Source of the DNA: Pseudomonas solani
GTDB lineage: Bacteria; Pseudomonadota; Gammaproteobacteria; Pseudomonadales; Pseudomonadaceae
Direction: 5' to 3'
DNA: 64,000 nt
Assembly: GCF_026072635.1 (NCBI RefSeq)
Contig: NZ_AP023081.1
Location: 3,716,501 to 3,780,500, forward strand
The notes beneath the pieces are model-generated. The model searched no databases and was not told where the DNA came from. It saw only the letters and a list, made by a program, of their open reading frames with translations. The position numbers were made by a program, and so were the translations under genes. Of the stretch, positions 55,400 through 63,757 are shown piece by piece. The stretch's first letter is position 1. Every line of letters begins with the position of its first letter.

Positions 55400-57109
55400 T
55401 CAGCTGCGCGCCAACGGCGGGGTGCGCGGCGGCACCCGGCGCTTGCTGCCGGTGGCCTCGTAGGCCGAGGCGAGGCGCAGCAGCGTGGAGTCGTCGTAGG
55501 CGCGGCCGGCGAAGGTGAGGCCGACGGGCATGCCGATATCGGCCATCACGCCCATGGGCACGGTGACCGTGGGCACGCCCAGGTGGCGGATGGCGAGGTT
55601 GCCGTTGGCGACCCAGATGCCATTGCTCCAGGCGATGTCGGCGGATTCGGGGTTGACGTCGGCGTCGGCCGGGCCCACGTCGGCGACGGTGGGGAAGAGC
55701 ACGGCGTCGAGGCCCAGGCGGTCCATCCATTCTTCGAGGTCGATGCGGCGGGTCTGTTCCAGGCCGCGCAGGCCGTCGGGCAGGGTGGGGATCTGGTCCC
55801 AGGGCGTGATGCCGCGCTCGGCCATCCGCACGTACTCGTCCATGCCCGCCGCCAGGTCGCCCTCGCGGTTGGGCAGGGTGCCCGGGTCGTGGGGGAAGAT
55901 CTTCGGCCCGTCGACGTCCACCAGGCGGTTGAGCCTGGGGTCGCCATTGGCGCGGAGGAAGTCGTCGAAGGCCCAGGCGGAGAGATCCCAGAGCTCGTGG
56001 TGGAGGAATTCCTTGGACACCAGCCCGCGGTTGAACACGGTGGGGGCGCCGGGGCGGTCGCCCTCGCAGTTGGACACCAGCGGGAAATCGACCTCGACCA
56101 CTTCGGCGCCGGCGGCTTCGAGGGCCTGGCGGGCCTCCTGCCACAGGTCGATCACCGAGGCGCGGGTGTTGATGCGCTGGCCGGTGGGGCCGCCGATGCC
56201 GGGGGCTTCGCTGGTGCCGGCTTGCGGGTCGGCGTTGATGAACATGCGCGGCACGCCGAGGCGCTTGCCGGCCAGGGCCTCGGCCTTCACCGCCAGCTCC
56301 AGGTAGGAGGCGGGGCGCACGCTGGAGGCGGCCGGAATCGGTACCCAGGGCTGCAGGCGCCACAGGTCGCCACGGGTGTCCGGGTCATCGGCGACCACCA
56401 CGTCGAGCACTTCGAGCAGGTCCGCCATGGTGCGGGCATAGGGCACGACGACGTCCATGGTCGGCGTCAGCGGCCAGTTGCCGCGCACCGAGATCACCCC
56501 ACGCGAGGGCGTGTAGGCGCACAGGCCGTTGTTGGAGGCGGGGCCGCGGCCGCTGGACCAGGTTTCCTCGGCCAGGCCGAAGGCCGAGAAGCTGGCCGCG
56601 GTGGCGGTGCCGGCACCGTTGGAGGAGCCGGAAGCGAAGGGCGCAGTGAGGTAGGCGGCGTTGTAGGGGCTTTCCGCACGGCCGTAGACGCCACGCTGCA
56701 TGCCGCCGTTGGCCATGGGCGGCATGTTGGTCTTGCCCAGGCAAATGGCGCCGGCGGCGCGCAGCCGCTCGATGGTGAACGCGTCGCGCTGGGCCACCAG
56801 TTCGGCGAAGGCCGGGCTGCCGGAGGCGGCGGTGAGGCCCTTGACCAGGTAGCTGTCCTTGGCGGTGTAGGGGATGCCGTCGAGCGGGCCGAGGGTTTCG
56901 CCCCGGGCGCGGCGGGCATCGGCGGCGCGGGCTTCTTCGAGGGCCTCGGGGTTGCGCACGACCACGGCGTTGAGGGCGGTGGCGGTGTCCTCGCCGTCAT
57001 AGGCGTCGATGCGGGCTAGGTAGGCCTCGACCAGTTCGACGGCGGTGGTGCGGCCGGATTCGAGCGCGGCGCGCAGTTCGGCGATGGAGGCTTCGGTGAC
57101 TTCGATCAT
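55400..57109 (-). CDS. Amidase-signature family protein with atypical nucleophile loop
   Basis: A 569-aa amidase-signature enzyme. Lys84 (GIPYTAKDSY) and the cis-Ser at 162/163 (FASGSSNGAGTATA) are present. The nucleophile loop, usually GSDTGGSIRxPA, reads AEETWSSGRGPAS, so S186 aligns with the nucleophile but Gly-Gly is replaced by Trp-Ser. The ATG at 57109 has no good ribosome site of its own and overlaps the stop of a 31-codon ORF (ATGA), suggesting coupling. Substrate unknown. It is divergent from the binding-protein/GGDEF pair. Confidence 0.88.
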   Translation of the reverse strand: MIEVTEASIAELRAALESGRTTAVELVEAYLARIDAYDGEDTATALNAVVVRNPEALEEARAADARRARGETLGPLDGIPYTAKDSYLVKGLTAASGSPAFAELVAQRDAFTIERLRAAGAICLGKTNMPPMANGGMQRGVYGRAESPYNAAYLTAPFASGSSNGAGTATAASFSAFGLAEETWSSGRGPASNNGLCAYTPSRGVISVRGNWPLTPTMDVVVPYARTMADLLEVLDVVVADDPDTRGDLWRLQPWVPIPAASSVRPASYLELAVKAEALAGKRLGVPRMFINADPQAGTSEAPGIGGPTGQRINTRASVIDLWQEARQALEAAGAEVVEVDFPLVSNCEGDRPGAPTVFNRGLVSKEFLHHELWDLSAWAFDDFLRANGDPRLNRLVDVDGPKIFPHDPGTLPNREGDLAAGMDEYVRMAERGITPWDQIPTLPDGLRGLEQTRRIDLEEWMDRLGLDAVLFPTVADVGPADADVNPESADIAWSNGIWVANGNLAIRHLGVPTVTVPMGVMADIGMPVGLTFAGRAYDDSTLLRLASAYEATGSKRRVPPRTPPLARS

Positions 57110-57201
57110 GGGTTCACCGCCTGGCGTTGCTGGGGCTGGCCGGCGACATGGTGCGGCACCCGGACGTGGGGGGAGGTGATGCTGGCAAAACCGGTGTTCA
57201 T
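57106..57201 (-). CDS. Possible 31-aa ORF coupled to the amidase gene
   Basis: Starts MNTGFASITSPHVRVPHH at 57201 with GAGGA about 6 bp upstream and stops in the ATGA that overlaps the amidase start. The ribosome site and exact coupling support translation; the peptide itself resembles nothing I recognise. It could act as a leader that feeds ribosomes to the amidase gene, or be chance. Confidence 0.4.
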   Translation of the reverse strand: MNTGFASITSPHVRVPHHVAGQPQQRQAVNP

Positions 57202-57675
57202 GACGGTCCTCGTTTCTTGTGCGTGTGCGGTGGGGCGGACGCGCGGCCAGGCCGCTGGCGTTCCCAGGGGGCCTATTTAGCCACCAAGTGCCGGGCAGAG
57301 GAATCGCCCGTGCGCCCGCTCGTCCGCGGCGGTACGGGCGTCCCACTCTTGCCCGATTCTCGTGCCCATTCCGCTGTGCGCCCGGGTGAAGGGCCGCCGG
57401 CGAGGGGGCGATGGGCTGCCGTGGCGCTCCGTTTGTCCGATCCTCCACGCGGATGGCGGCTTTTGGCCATATCGACGAGCAAAACGGGTTGCGTCATCGC
57501 TATGCTGTGGGGAATCCGTCGCGACCGCTCCATTCCGGCCAGGGCAAGCAGGCTGGTCGCCCGGTTATTTCAGGTTCGAGGTGCATTCCCGGTCAGTGCT
57601 TGGAGGCCTGGGCGGGGGCGGTTGGTTCATGCTTCGGAATCGTTCAATCAGCCTAATTCCGTCCAGGGCGGGGAT
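57202..57675. other. 474-bp intergenic region
   Basis: Divergent gap between the amidase unit and the binding-protein gene. No gene-like reading or repeat recognised. A purine-rich GGCGGGGAT precedes the ATG at 57676. Confidence 0.5.
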
Positions 57676-58710
57676 ATGCGCAGACTGTGTTCGATCTGGG
57701 CTTTGGTTGCCTGGTGCATCTCCGTGCCGGCCCTGGCGGCTGACGGCGATGTGCTGCATGTACTGGCCTGGCCCGGCTACGCCGACGCCGATGTGGTGAA
57801 GGCGTTCGAGCAGCAGCACCAGGTCAAGGTGGTGGTGACCCTGGTGGATTCCGACGAGTCCCTCTGGGACAAGTTGCACGCCCAGGACGGCGAGCTGTTC
57901 GACGTGCTCGCCGCCAACACCGCCGAGATCCAGCGCTACTACCACAACGGCATGCTGCAGCCGCTGGATGTCTCGCGCCTGCCCAACACCCGCTTCCAGT
58001 TGCCGCGCTTCCAGGATCGCGAGTCGATCGAGGGGCTGACGCGGGACGGCCAGGTGTATGCCATTCCCTTCACCTACGCGGCCATGGGGCTCATCTACGA
58101 CCGCCAGCAGGTGCCGGTGCCGCCGCGCTCCATGGCCGAGATGTGGAACCCGGCCTATCAAGGCAAGGTGCTGGCCTTCAACAGCGCGCAACACAACTTC
58201 TCCTTCACCGCGCTGACCCTGGGACTGCCCGATCCCTTCCACCTGCGCGACGCCGAGATGCGCCAGGTGACCCGGCAACTGGTGGCCCTGCGGCGCAACC
58301 TGCTGGCCTACTACAGCCTGCCGGAGGAGGCGACCGATCTGTTCCTGCGGCACAAGGCGGCGCTGCTGTTCGCCAACTACGGCATGCAGCAGGTGACGCA
58401 ACTACGCCAGGCCGGCGCCGATGTGGGTTATGTCATTCCCGATGAAGGGGCCATCGCCTGGCTGGACTGCTGGGCCATGACGCGCACCGCGTCCAACCCC
58501 GAGCTGGCGCTGGCGTGGATCGACTACATGCTCGAACCCCGCATCGGCAAGCTGCTGAGCGAGCGCCAGGGCCTGGCCAATACCCTGGAGGCCCCGCTGG
58601 AGCCGGCGGGGGATGCGCGGCTCATCTGGCTGCAACCGGTGGAGGACGTCGGCCGGCGCGAGACGCTGTGGAGCCGCATCGTCTCCGGTGACCGGGAGGA
58701 GAGGTTCTAG
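57676..58710 (+). CDS. Periplasmic polyamine-type binding protein paired with a GGDEF protein
   Basis: A 344-aa PotD/PotF-like substrate-binding protein. Signal peptide RRLCSIWALVAWCISVPALA, then DGDVLHVLAWPGYADADVVKAF. Other family text: DVLAANTAEIQRYY, AIPFTYAAMGLIYDRQ and ELALAWIDYMLEPRIGKLL. It lies 2 bp before a membrane diguanylate cyclase gene and no permease is present, so it probably serves as a ligand sensor for that enzyme, as NspS does for MbaA in Vibrio cholerae. Confidence 0.88.
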   Translation: MRRLCSIWALVAWCISVPALAADGDVLHVLAWPGYADADVVKAFEQQHQVKVVVTLVDSDESLWDKLHAQDGELFDVLAANTAEIQRYYHNGMLQPLDVSRLPNTRFQLPRFQDRESIEGLTRDGQVYAIPFTYAAMGLIYDRQQVPVPPRSMAEMWNPAYQGKVLAFNSAQHNFSFTALTLGLPDPFHLRDAEMRQVTRQLVALRRNLLAYYSLPEEATDLFLRHKAALLFANYGMQQVTQLRQAGADVGYVIPDEGAIAWLDCWAMTRTASNPELALAWIDYMLEPRIGKLLSERQGLANTLEAPLEPAGDARLIWLQPVEDVGRRETLWSRIVSGDREERF

Positions 58711-58712
58711 CC

Positions 58713-60428
58713 ATGCGCATGGGCCTGACCGTCAAGCTGTCGATCCTGCTCGCCTGCATCGGCATCCTCTCGTCGGGGATCACCGGCTACTTCTCCTATT
58801 CGGCCAACCAGGCGCTGCTGGTGAAGGAGGCCGAAGGCAACCTGCTCACCTCCACCGAGCTGCTGAGCCAGCGCCTGTCGTCGTTGCTGAGCGACATCGA
58901 CGCCGACGCCCTGACCCTGGCCGAGATGCCTTCCAGCGCGCAGGTCGCCAGCCTCGGTTCGCTGCCGGGCGCCAAACCGCACCTGGCCGGTGTCTTCGCC
59001 ACGGTGATGCGCCTGCACCCGCAGTACTCCCAGGTGCGCCTGATCAGCCGCCAGCACCACGGCATCGAGGTGATCCGCTTCGATCGCGACGGCCAGCGCA
59101 TGGTCGAGGTGGACGGCCTGCTGCTGCAGGAGAAAGGCCATTTCCCCTACGTGTTCGAAACGCTGCAGCTCAAGCCGGGGCAGGTGTACCTCGCGCCCAT
59201 CACGGTCAACCACGAGCGCGGCGCCCACTCGGCCGACGGCACCCCGACCCTGCGCGTGGCTACGCCCGTGGCGGGAAAGGACGGGGTGGTGCAGGGGGTG
59301 GTGGTCATCAACGTCGACCTCAAGCGCTTCCTCGAACAACTGGAGGCGGACCTGCCGCAGGGGCACCAGTTGTACCTGGCCAACCAGTGGGGCGACTTCC
59401 TGGTGCACCCGGAGCCGGCGATGGCCTTCGGCTTCGACAAGGGGCGGCGCATCCTCATCCAGGACAGCTTCGCCGACACCCAGCGCCTGCTCAGCCGCCA
59501 GGAACCCAGCATCCTGATCAACGGCCTGGACGCACCGACCCGGGCCGAGGGCAAGATCATGGCCTTCGTGCGCAAGCCCTTCGGCCTCAAGGGGGATGAC
59601 CAGTTCGTGGTGCTCGGCCTCTCGCGACCGTTGGAAGACGTGCTCGGCAGTGGCCGCTCCCTGGGGCGCAGCATCATCCAGATGGTGCTGGTGTTCAGCG
59701 TGCTGGCGGTGGTGCTGGCGGTGCTCTTCTCCCGCGCCCTGACCCGGCCGCTGCAGATGCTCAGCCACGCCGCGCGCAGCTTCCAGACCGAGCACATGCA
59801 CGACGTCGCGCTGCCCATCGCCCGCAAGGACGAGATCGGCGTGCTGGCCCGTGGCTTCGACCTGATGCGCCGCGAACTCAAGTCGCACATGGAAATGATG
59901 AGCCGCAACCAGCAGGAATTGCGCCACCTGGCCGACCACGACTCGCTGACCGACCTGCCCAACCGGCGACAGTTCTTCCGCCAGATGCAGCGCTCCATCA
60001 GCGGCGTGGCCGACAGCGGCGAGCAACTGGCGGTGCTGTTCCTCGACCTCGACGATTTCAAGAAGATCAACGACGACATGGGCCACTCGGTGGGCGACGA
60101 GGTGCTCATCGTCGTCGCCCGGCGCCTGCGCGGTGCAGTGCGCAGCGGCGACCTGGTGGCCCGGCTCGGCGGCGACGAATTCGTGGTGCTGATCCAGGGC
60201 GAGGACATTGCCGCCGCTGCCAAGGCCGTCGTGAACAAGATCCTCACGGCCCTGGCCGACCCCATCACAGTGAAGGGCCACCCCCTCGACATCGGCGCCA
60301 GCATCGGCCTGAGCATCTACCCCCAGGACGGCACCACCGCCGAGGCACTGATGCTGCACGCGGACAACGCGATGTACCGGACCAAGCTGGAGGGGCGGAA
60401 GGTCCGGGCGGGGGCGGCGCCGGAGTGA
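58713..60428 (+). CDS. Membrane diguanylate cyclase (sensor-HAMP-GGDEF)
   Basis: A 571-aa inner-membrane protein. First transmembrane segment at about residues 10-28 (LSILLACIGILSSGITGYF), a large periplasmic Cache-like domain to about 320, second span at about 328-346 (MVLVFSVLAVVLAVLF), a HAMP domain (RALTRPLQMLSHAARSFQ), then GGDEF (DHDSLTDLPNRRQF). The active-site GGDEF is intact at 486-490, and RSGD at 477-480 is an I-site for product inhibition. No EAL domain. Coupled 2 bp after a polyamine-type binding-protein gene. Confidence 0.92.
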   Translation: MRMGLTVKLSILLACIGILSSGITGYFSYSANQALLVKEAEGNLLTSTELLSQRLSSLLSDIDADALTLAEMPSSAQVASLGSLPGAKPHLAGVFATVMRLHPQYSQVRLISRQHHGIEVIRFDRDGQRMVEVDGLLLQEKGHFPYVFETLQLKPGQVYLAPITVNHERGAHSADGTPTLRVATPVAGKDGVVQGVVVINVDLKRFLEQLEADLPQGHQLYLANQWGDFLVHPEPAMAFGFDKGRRILIQDSFADTQRLLSRQEPSILINGLDAPTRAEGKIMAFVRKPFGLKGDDQFVVLGLSRPLEDVLGSGRSLGRSIIQMVLVFSVLAVVLAVLFSRALTRPLQMLSHAARSFQTEHMHDVALPIARKDEIGVLARGFDLMRRELKSHMEMMSRNQQELRHLADHDSLTDLPNRRQFFRQMQRSISGVADSGEQLAVLFLDLDDFKKINDDMGHSVGDEVLIVVARRLRGAVRSGDLVARLGGDEFVVLIQGEDIAAAAKAVVNKILTALADPITVKGHPLDIGASIGLSIYPQDGTTAEALMLHADNAMYRTKLEGRKVRAGAAPE

Positions 60429-60454
60429 AGGGCGGGCTGCGCACGGTGATCACC

Positions 60455-60489
60455 GTAGGTTGGTGCTGAGCGTGCGAAGCCCAACATGG
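60455..60489. repeat. Extragenic repeat left of parDE
   Basis: GTAGGTTGGTGCTGAGCGTG followed by CGAAGCCCAAC; an inverted relative is at 61207-61239. Together they bracket the parDE genes. Confidence 0.6.
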
Positions 60490-60503
60490 GGATATCAGCC
60501 AGC

Positions 60504-60857
60504 CTACTCGACAGGCAGGTGACGCGAGAGCTCCATCGCATCGTGTAGAACCCGGTCGATCACGATCCTGTCCGCCTCTTGCCGGTAGATAAGGAAGTGC
60601 CGGGGATTGCGCACGATGCCCGACGCTGTGCGGCCCCGTTCGCGACTCAGTCGTAGATGCCAGGAGCGAACGCCGTCGCCGAGCTCCGGTCGTTCCGCGC
60701 TGCCGGCCTGGTTCGGGGCTGATGCGACATCACGCAGGCCGGCAACGATCAGGGCCTGATAGCGCTGGCGTGCAATCTCGCCGAACTGCTCGTCCGTCCA
60801 GGCCAGAATGTCGAGGATGTCGGCTTGCGCGGCTTTGGATAAACGGTACCGGGCCAT
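60504..60857 (-). CDS. parE: ParE-family toxin
   Basis: A 117-aa RelE/ParE-superfamily toxin: RYRLSKAAQADILDILAWTDEQFG and the C-terminal HFLIYRQEADRIVIDRVLHDAM are typical ParE text. Its ATG shares one base with the antitoxin stop (TGATG). ParE toxins inhibit DNA gyrase; whether this one does is not known. Confidence 0.9.
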   Translation of the reverse strand: MARYRLSKAAQADILDILAWTDEQFGEIARQRYQALIVAGLRDVASAPNQAGSAERPELGDGVRSWHLRLSRERGRTASGIVRNPRHFLIYRQEADRIVIDRVLHDAMELSRHLPVE

Positions 60858-61141
60858 CAGTCTTGCTTGCGTCGAGCGGCCTGCTGGCCAAGCTGACCGA
60901 TGAAGTCTTCGAGCTGGGCATCTTCCACATCCAGGTAACGACCCGCCGCGATATCTTCCCGACCTTTACGGGCCGCCTGCTGGAGGACATCGAGCTTGGC
61001 TGCTTCCAGGCGCTCACGCTCCTCGATAAGGCGCAGCCCTTCGCGCAGCACCTCGCTCGCGTTCTGATAGCGACCGGATTGCACCAGGCGTTCGACAAAT
61101 TCGTGTTGGTGGTCGCTGAGCACCACGTTTCGGGTAGGCAT
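60857..61141 (-). CDS. parD: ParD-family antitoxin
   Basis: A 94-aa antitoxin with an N-terminal ribbon-helix-helix (RNVVLSDHQHEFVERLVQSGRYQNASEVLREGLRL) and a charged C-terminal toxin-neutralising tail. First gene of the parDE operon, overlapping parE by one base. It should bind the toxin and repress the operon. Confidence 0.92.
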   Translation of the reverse strand: MPTRNVVLSDHQHEFVERLVQSGRYQNASEVLREGLRLIEERERLEAAKLDVLQQAARKGREDIAAGRYLDVEDAQLEDFIGQLGQQAARRKQD

Positions 61142-61206
61142 GGCATCGACTCCAAGAGGGGGAGTGGGCCACTGTATGGGGGATTGGCAGATTATGCCAA
61201 TGAGCC

Positions 61207-61239
61207 GTTGGGCCTCGCTGCGCTCGGCGCCAACCTACG
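61207..61239. repeat. Extragenic repeat right of parDE
   Basis: GTTGGGCCTCGCTGCGCTCG followed by GCGCCAACCTAC, inverse of the copy at 60455-60489 with several differences. Confidence 0.6.
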
Positions 61240-61252
61240 GGAGCTGGAAAGC

Positions 61253-61288
61253 AAAAGGCCCGCATCTCGATGAGACTGCGGGCCTTTC
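61253..61288. terminator. Terminator hairpin downstream of tRNA-Gly
   Basis: AAAGGCCCGCA and TGCGGGCCTTT form an 11-bp perfect stem followed by T-rich sequence in both directions. It lies directly downstream of the tRNA on the minus strand. Confidence 0.75.
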
Positions 61289-61297
61289 TATGTCTGG

Positions 61298-61368
61298 AGC
61301 GGGCGAAGGGAATCGAACCCTCGTCATGAGCTTGGGAAGCTCAGGTAATGCCATTATACGACGCCCGC
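61298..61368 (-). tRNA. tRNA-Gly (anticodon CCC)
   Basis: Acceptor stem GCGGGCG/CGCCCGC, D arm, anticodon stem TGAGC/GCTCA around the loop TTCCCAA (anticodon CCC), T arm with GGTTCGATTCC, discriminator T. A 3' CCA is encoded (61297-61295). The cloverleaf is complete. No attachment-site duplication is seen. Confidence 0.95.
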
Positions 61369-61491
61369 TTTCAAGGCCGCCTTTTTACCAGAAGCCTTGG
61401 CCAAAATGAAGCCCGATCATGCACTTAATGCACGCCTGCTACCTGGCGGCGTGGTATGGACGCCCCCGTTGCGGGGGCCTGCGTCGGGTGG

Positions 61492-62375
61492 TCAGACGGC
61501 CATCGCCTGGGTCGGCAGTGGCTGCAGGTGGCGCGGTTGCTTGGTGCTGGCGGGCGTGTCGAGGAAGCCGAGCATCACTTGCTGGGTCTGCAGCCAGCCG
61601 GCCTTGTGTTCGATGTCGATGAAGTGGCCTGCGTTGCGGATGGTGGCGAACTGGCAGTCGCGCACGTGCTCGGCGAACAATTGGGCATCCTTGGGAGATG
61701 TGTAGACGTCGTGCTCGCCGTTGACGAACAGCAGCGGGATGTCCACGGCCTTGAGGCAGTCCACGTAGCAGTTGGCGTCTAGGGACAGCACCTGGCGGAT
61801 GTGGAAGTGCATCTGCCGGTATTCGTGCTCGTCGAGGTTGGCGACGTGCTTGTGGTTGAAGCGCTTGAACAGCGCCGGCAGGTAGCGGCCGATGGTGTCG
61901 TTGACCAGCGTGCCGACGTTCTCGCGGTCCACTGCCTGCAGGTAGTTCATGCCGTTTTTCATGTAATCGAGCATCGGCTCGTTGAGGATCGGCGAGAAGG
62001 AGTTGATCACCGCCTTCCTGATGCGCGCCGGGCTCTGGCCGAGGGCGAGCAGGGCGGCGACGCCCCCCAGGAGAAGGACGAGAGGTAGTCCGCCTGGTAG
62101 TGCTCGATGAGCTCGAGGAGGATTTCCGCCTCGGTTTCCTTGGTGATCGGCCGGCTGTGGTCGTTGTGGGGCTTGGACCGGCCGGCGTAGGGCTGGTCGT
62201 AGAGCACCACGTTGAACTGCGGTTGCAGGTATTTCACCGTCTGCGCGAACGAGGCTGTAGTGGCCAGCGAGCCGTTGACCAGAATGATGGTGCGGCTGGC
62301 TTGAGGGTTGCCGTAGAACTCCGTGTGTACCTTGTACTTCCTGTCGATCGTGACGACCTGGGTCTGTGGCCTCAT
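61492..62375 (-). pseudogene. phaG: PhaG-like 3-hydroxyacyl-ACP transacylase/thioesterase gene with a frameshift
   Basis: Alpha/beta-hydrolase homologous to PhaG, which links fatty-acid synthesis to PHA monomers, and to RhlA. Frame one covers residues 1 to about 103 (MRPQTQVVTIDRKYKVHTEF to YLSSFSWG), frame two the rest (VINSFSPILNEPMLDYMKN, GEHDVYTS, AGHFIDIEH). The break is at a run of six Gs (62063-62068), where seven would restore SFSWGGVAALLAL and give ~294 aa, the family length. The nucleophile Ser of SFSWG is just before the break. AGGAGG precedes the ATG at 62375. A real mutation, slippage or a sequencing error are all possible. Confidence 0.85.
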
Positions 62376-62858
62376 GTCGTTTCCTCCTGGCGCAAGTGGG
62401 TCGTGCGGACGAGGCAGGCCTCGTTCGCGGAGCATTCGGGCAGTCAGATAAACGCCTGGAGATGACAAGAGAATGTCAGGCGGTTTTTATTGGAATTTAT
62501 TTATTTTTCAGTAACTTAGGTCGAAAAAGAGCAGGACATCCAGCGCCCTTGGAGGGGCCGGAGCTGCGCTTTGACCAGGCAGGAAACCTATGTCGGCGGG
62601 TGAGCGCCGGGGTGTTGCGGATCGCTTGGAAGGCTGTGGTGACTCATGGGTCACACTCTGACCTTCGGTTTGGATTCAAGCAGAGGTCAGTTACCCCTGC
62701 AAGCGCGAATCAGCACTTTTTCCGTGCAGCCCGTCGGGTGATGAAGAAAAGGCTGCCGCTCTGTTTCGCGCCTTGCCACCGGATGGTCATCTCCGATGTT
62801 CCTCAGAGGAGAGGGGAGGGGAGAAGTTGCAGTCGATTAGGCGCCGGCCGTCGGTCCC
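62376..62858. other. 483-bp intergenic region
   Basis: No gene recognised. Contains a TGACA-N6-TGTCA hairpin (about 62464-62479) followed by GGCGGTTTTTATT, and an AT-rich part (62490-62520). It probably holds the promoter of the PhaG-like gene. Confidence 0.5.
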
Positions 62859-63551
62859 TTAGAAGAGCTCGATCTCGTCCGCGCTCAGGGCGCGGTACTG
62901 GCCGGGCTGCAGGGCCGGGTCGAGGTGCAGCTCGCCCATGCTTTCGCGGTGCAGGCGCAGCACCTTGTTCTGGAAGTGGCCGAACATGCGCTTGACCTGG
63001 TGGTAGCGGCCTTCGTGCAGGGTCAGCCGGGCGGTGCGAGGGGCGAGGATCTCCAACTGCGCGGGGAGGGTGGTGAGGCCCTCGTAGGCGAAGTAGAGGC
63101 CACGGGCGAAGGTCTCGATGCAGGCCGGGTCGATCACCTGCTCGGTTTCCACGGTGTAGACCTTGGGCTGCTTGGTCTGCGGCAGGGTGAGGCGGCGCGA
63201 CCAGAGGCCGTCGTTGGTGATCAGCAGCAGGCCGGTGGTCGTCAGGTCGAGGCGCCCTGCCAGGTGCAGCTCATGCTTGTCGGGCTCGTCCAGCAGGTCG
63301 AGCACCGTGGGGTGTTCGGGGTGCTCGGTGGCGCTGACCCAGCCGGCCGGCTTGTGCAGCATGAAGTAGCGCGCCGGCTTGCCGGGCTGTACTTCGCGCT
63401 CGCCGAGGGTGACGCGGTCGAACACCCGCACTTCGAGGCTGCCGTTGGTGACCACGGCGCCGTTGACCCGCACGCGCCCCGTGGCCAGTTGCAGGCGCGC
63501 GGCCTGGCGGTTGAGGTCGGGGAGGTTGCCGAGCAGGCGGTCGAGGCGCAT
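62859..63551 (-). CDS. rsuA: 16S rRNA pseudouridine synthase (RsuA family)
   Basis: A 230-aa RNA pseudouridine synthase. N-terminal S4 domain (MRLDRLLGNLPDLNRQAARL, then GRVRVNGAVVTNGS), catalytic Asp in AGRLDLTTTGLLLITNDG, and YHQVKRMFGHFQNKVLRLHR near the C-terminus. RsuA modifies U516 of 16S rRNA; the related RluB/RluE act on 23S rRNA and cannot be excluded. Its ATG shares one base with the stop of the CWC gene (TGATG). Confidence 0.9.
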   Translation of the reverse strand: MRLDRLLGNLPDLNRQAARLQLATGRVRVNGAVVTNGSLEVRVFDRVTLGEREVQPGKPARYFMLHKPAGWVSATEHPEHPTVLDLLDEPDKHELHLAGRLDLTTTGLLLITNDGLWSRRLTLPQTKQPKVYTVETEQVIDPACIETFARGLYFAYEGLTTLPAQLEILAPRTARLTLHEGRYHQVKRMFGHFQNKVLRLHRESMGELHLDPALQPGQYRALSADEIELF

Positions 63552-63757
63552 CAGGTGGGGTCTTCGGGGGGCAGCAGGCGGGCGCAGCGGGGGCAGAGGC
63601 AGGCCTTGCCCTGGGCGTCCAGCGGGATGCGACGCAGGGCTTCGGGGGCGATCGGCGTGCTGAAGCACCAGCAGGGCTGGCCGTTGGCGGCTTCCTCGGC
63701 ACAGTCGTTGGCCAGGCCGCAGAGCGTGCAGCGCGAAGGATCGGGGGCCTGGTTCAT
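63551..63757 (-). CDS. Cysteine-rich CWC-family protein
   Basis: A 68-aa protein with eight Cys: CTLCGLANDCAEE, GQPCWCFSTPI and ACLCPRCARLL. The CWC element and spacing fit the Cys-rich CWC family, probably zinc-binding, of unknown function. It is coupled to rsuA by a 1-bp overlap, an arrangement common in pseudomonads as far as I recall. The start at 63757 (MNQAPDPSR) is preferred over 63817. Confidence 0.82.
   Translation of the reverse strand: MNQAPDPSRCTLCGLANDCAEEAANGQPCWCFSTPIAPEALRRIPLDAQGKACLCPRCARLLPPEDPT

Noticed and set aside
61295..61368. tRNA-Gly as an integration site for an island
   Set aside because: No duplicate of the tRNA 3' end and no integrase gene in the window.
62464..62492. 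TGACA/TGTCA hairpin with T-run as a terminator on the plus strand
   Set aside because: No plus-strand gene lies upstream to be terminated; noted only as part of the intergenic region.
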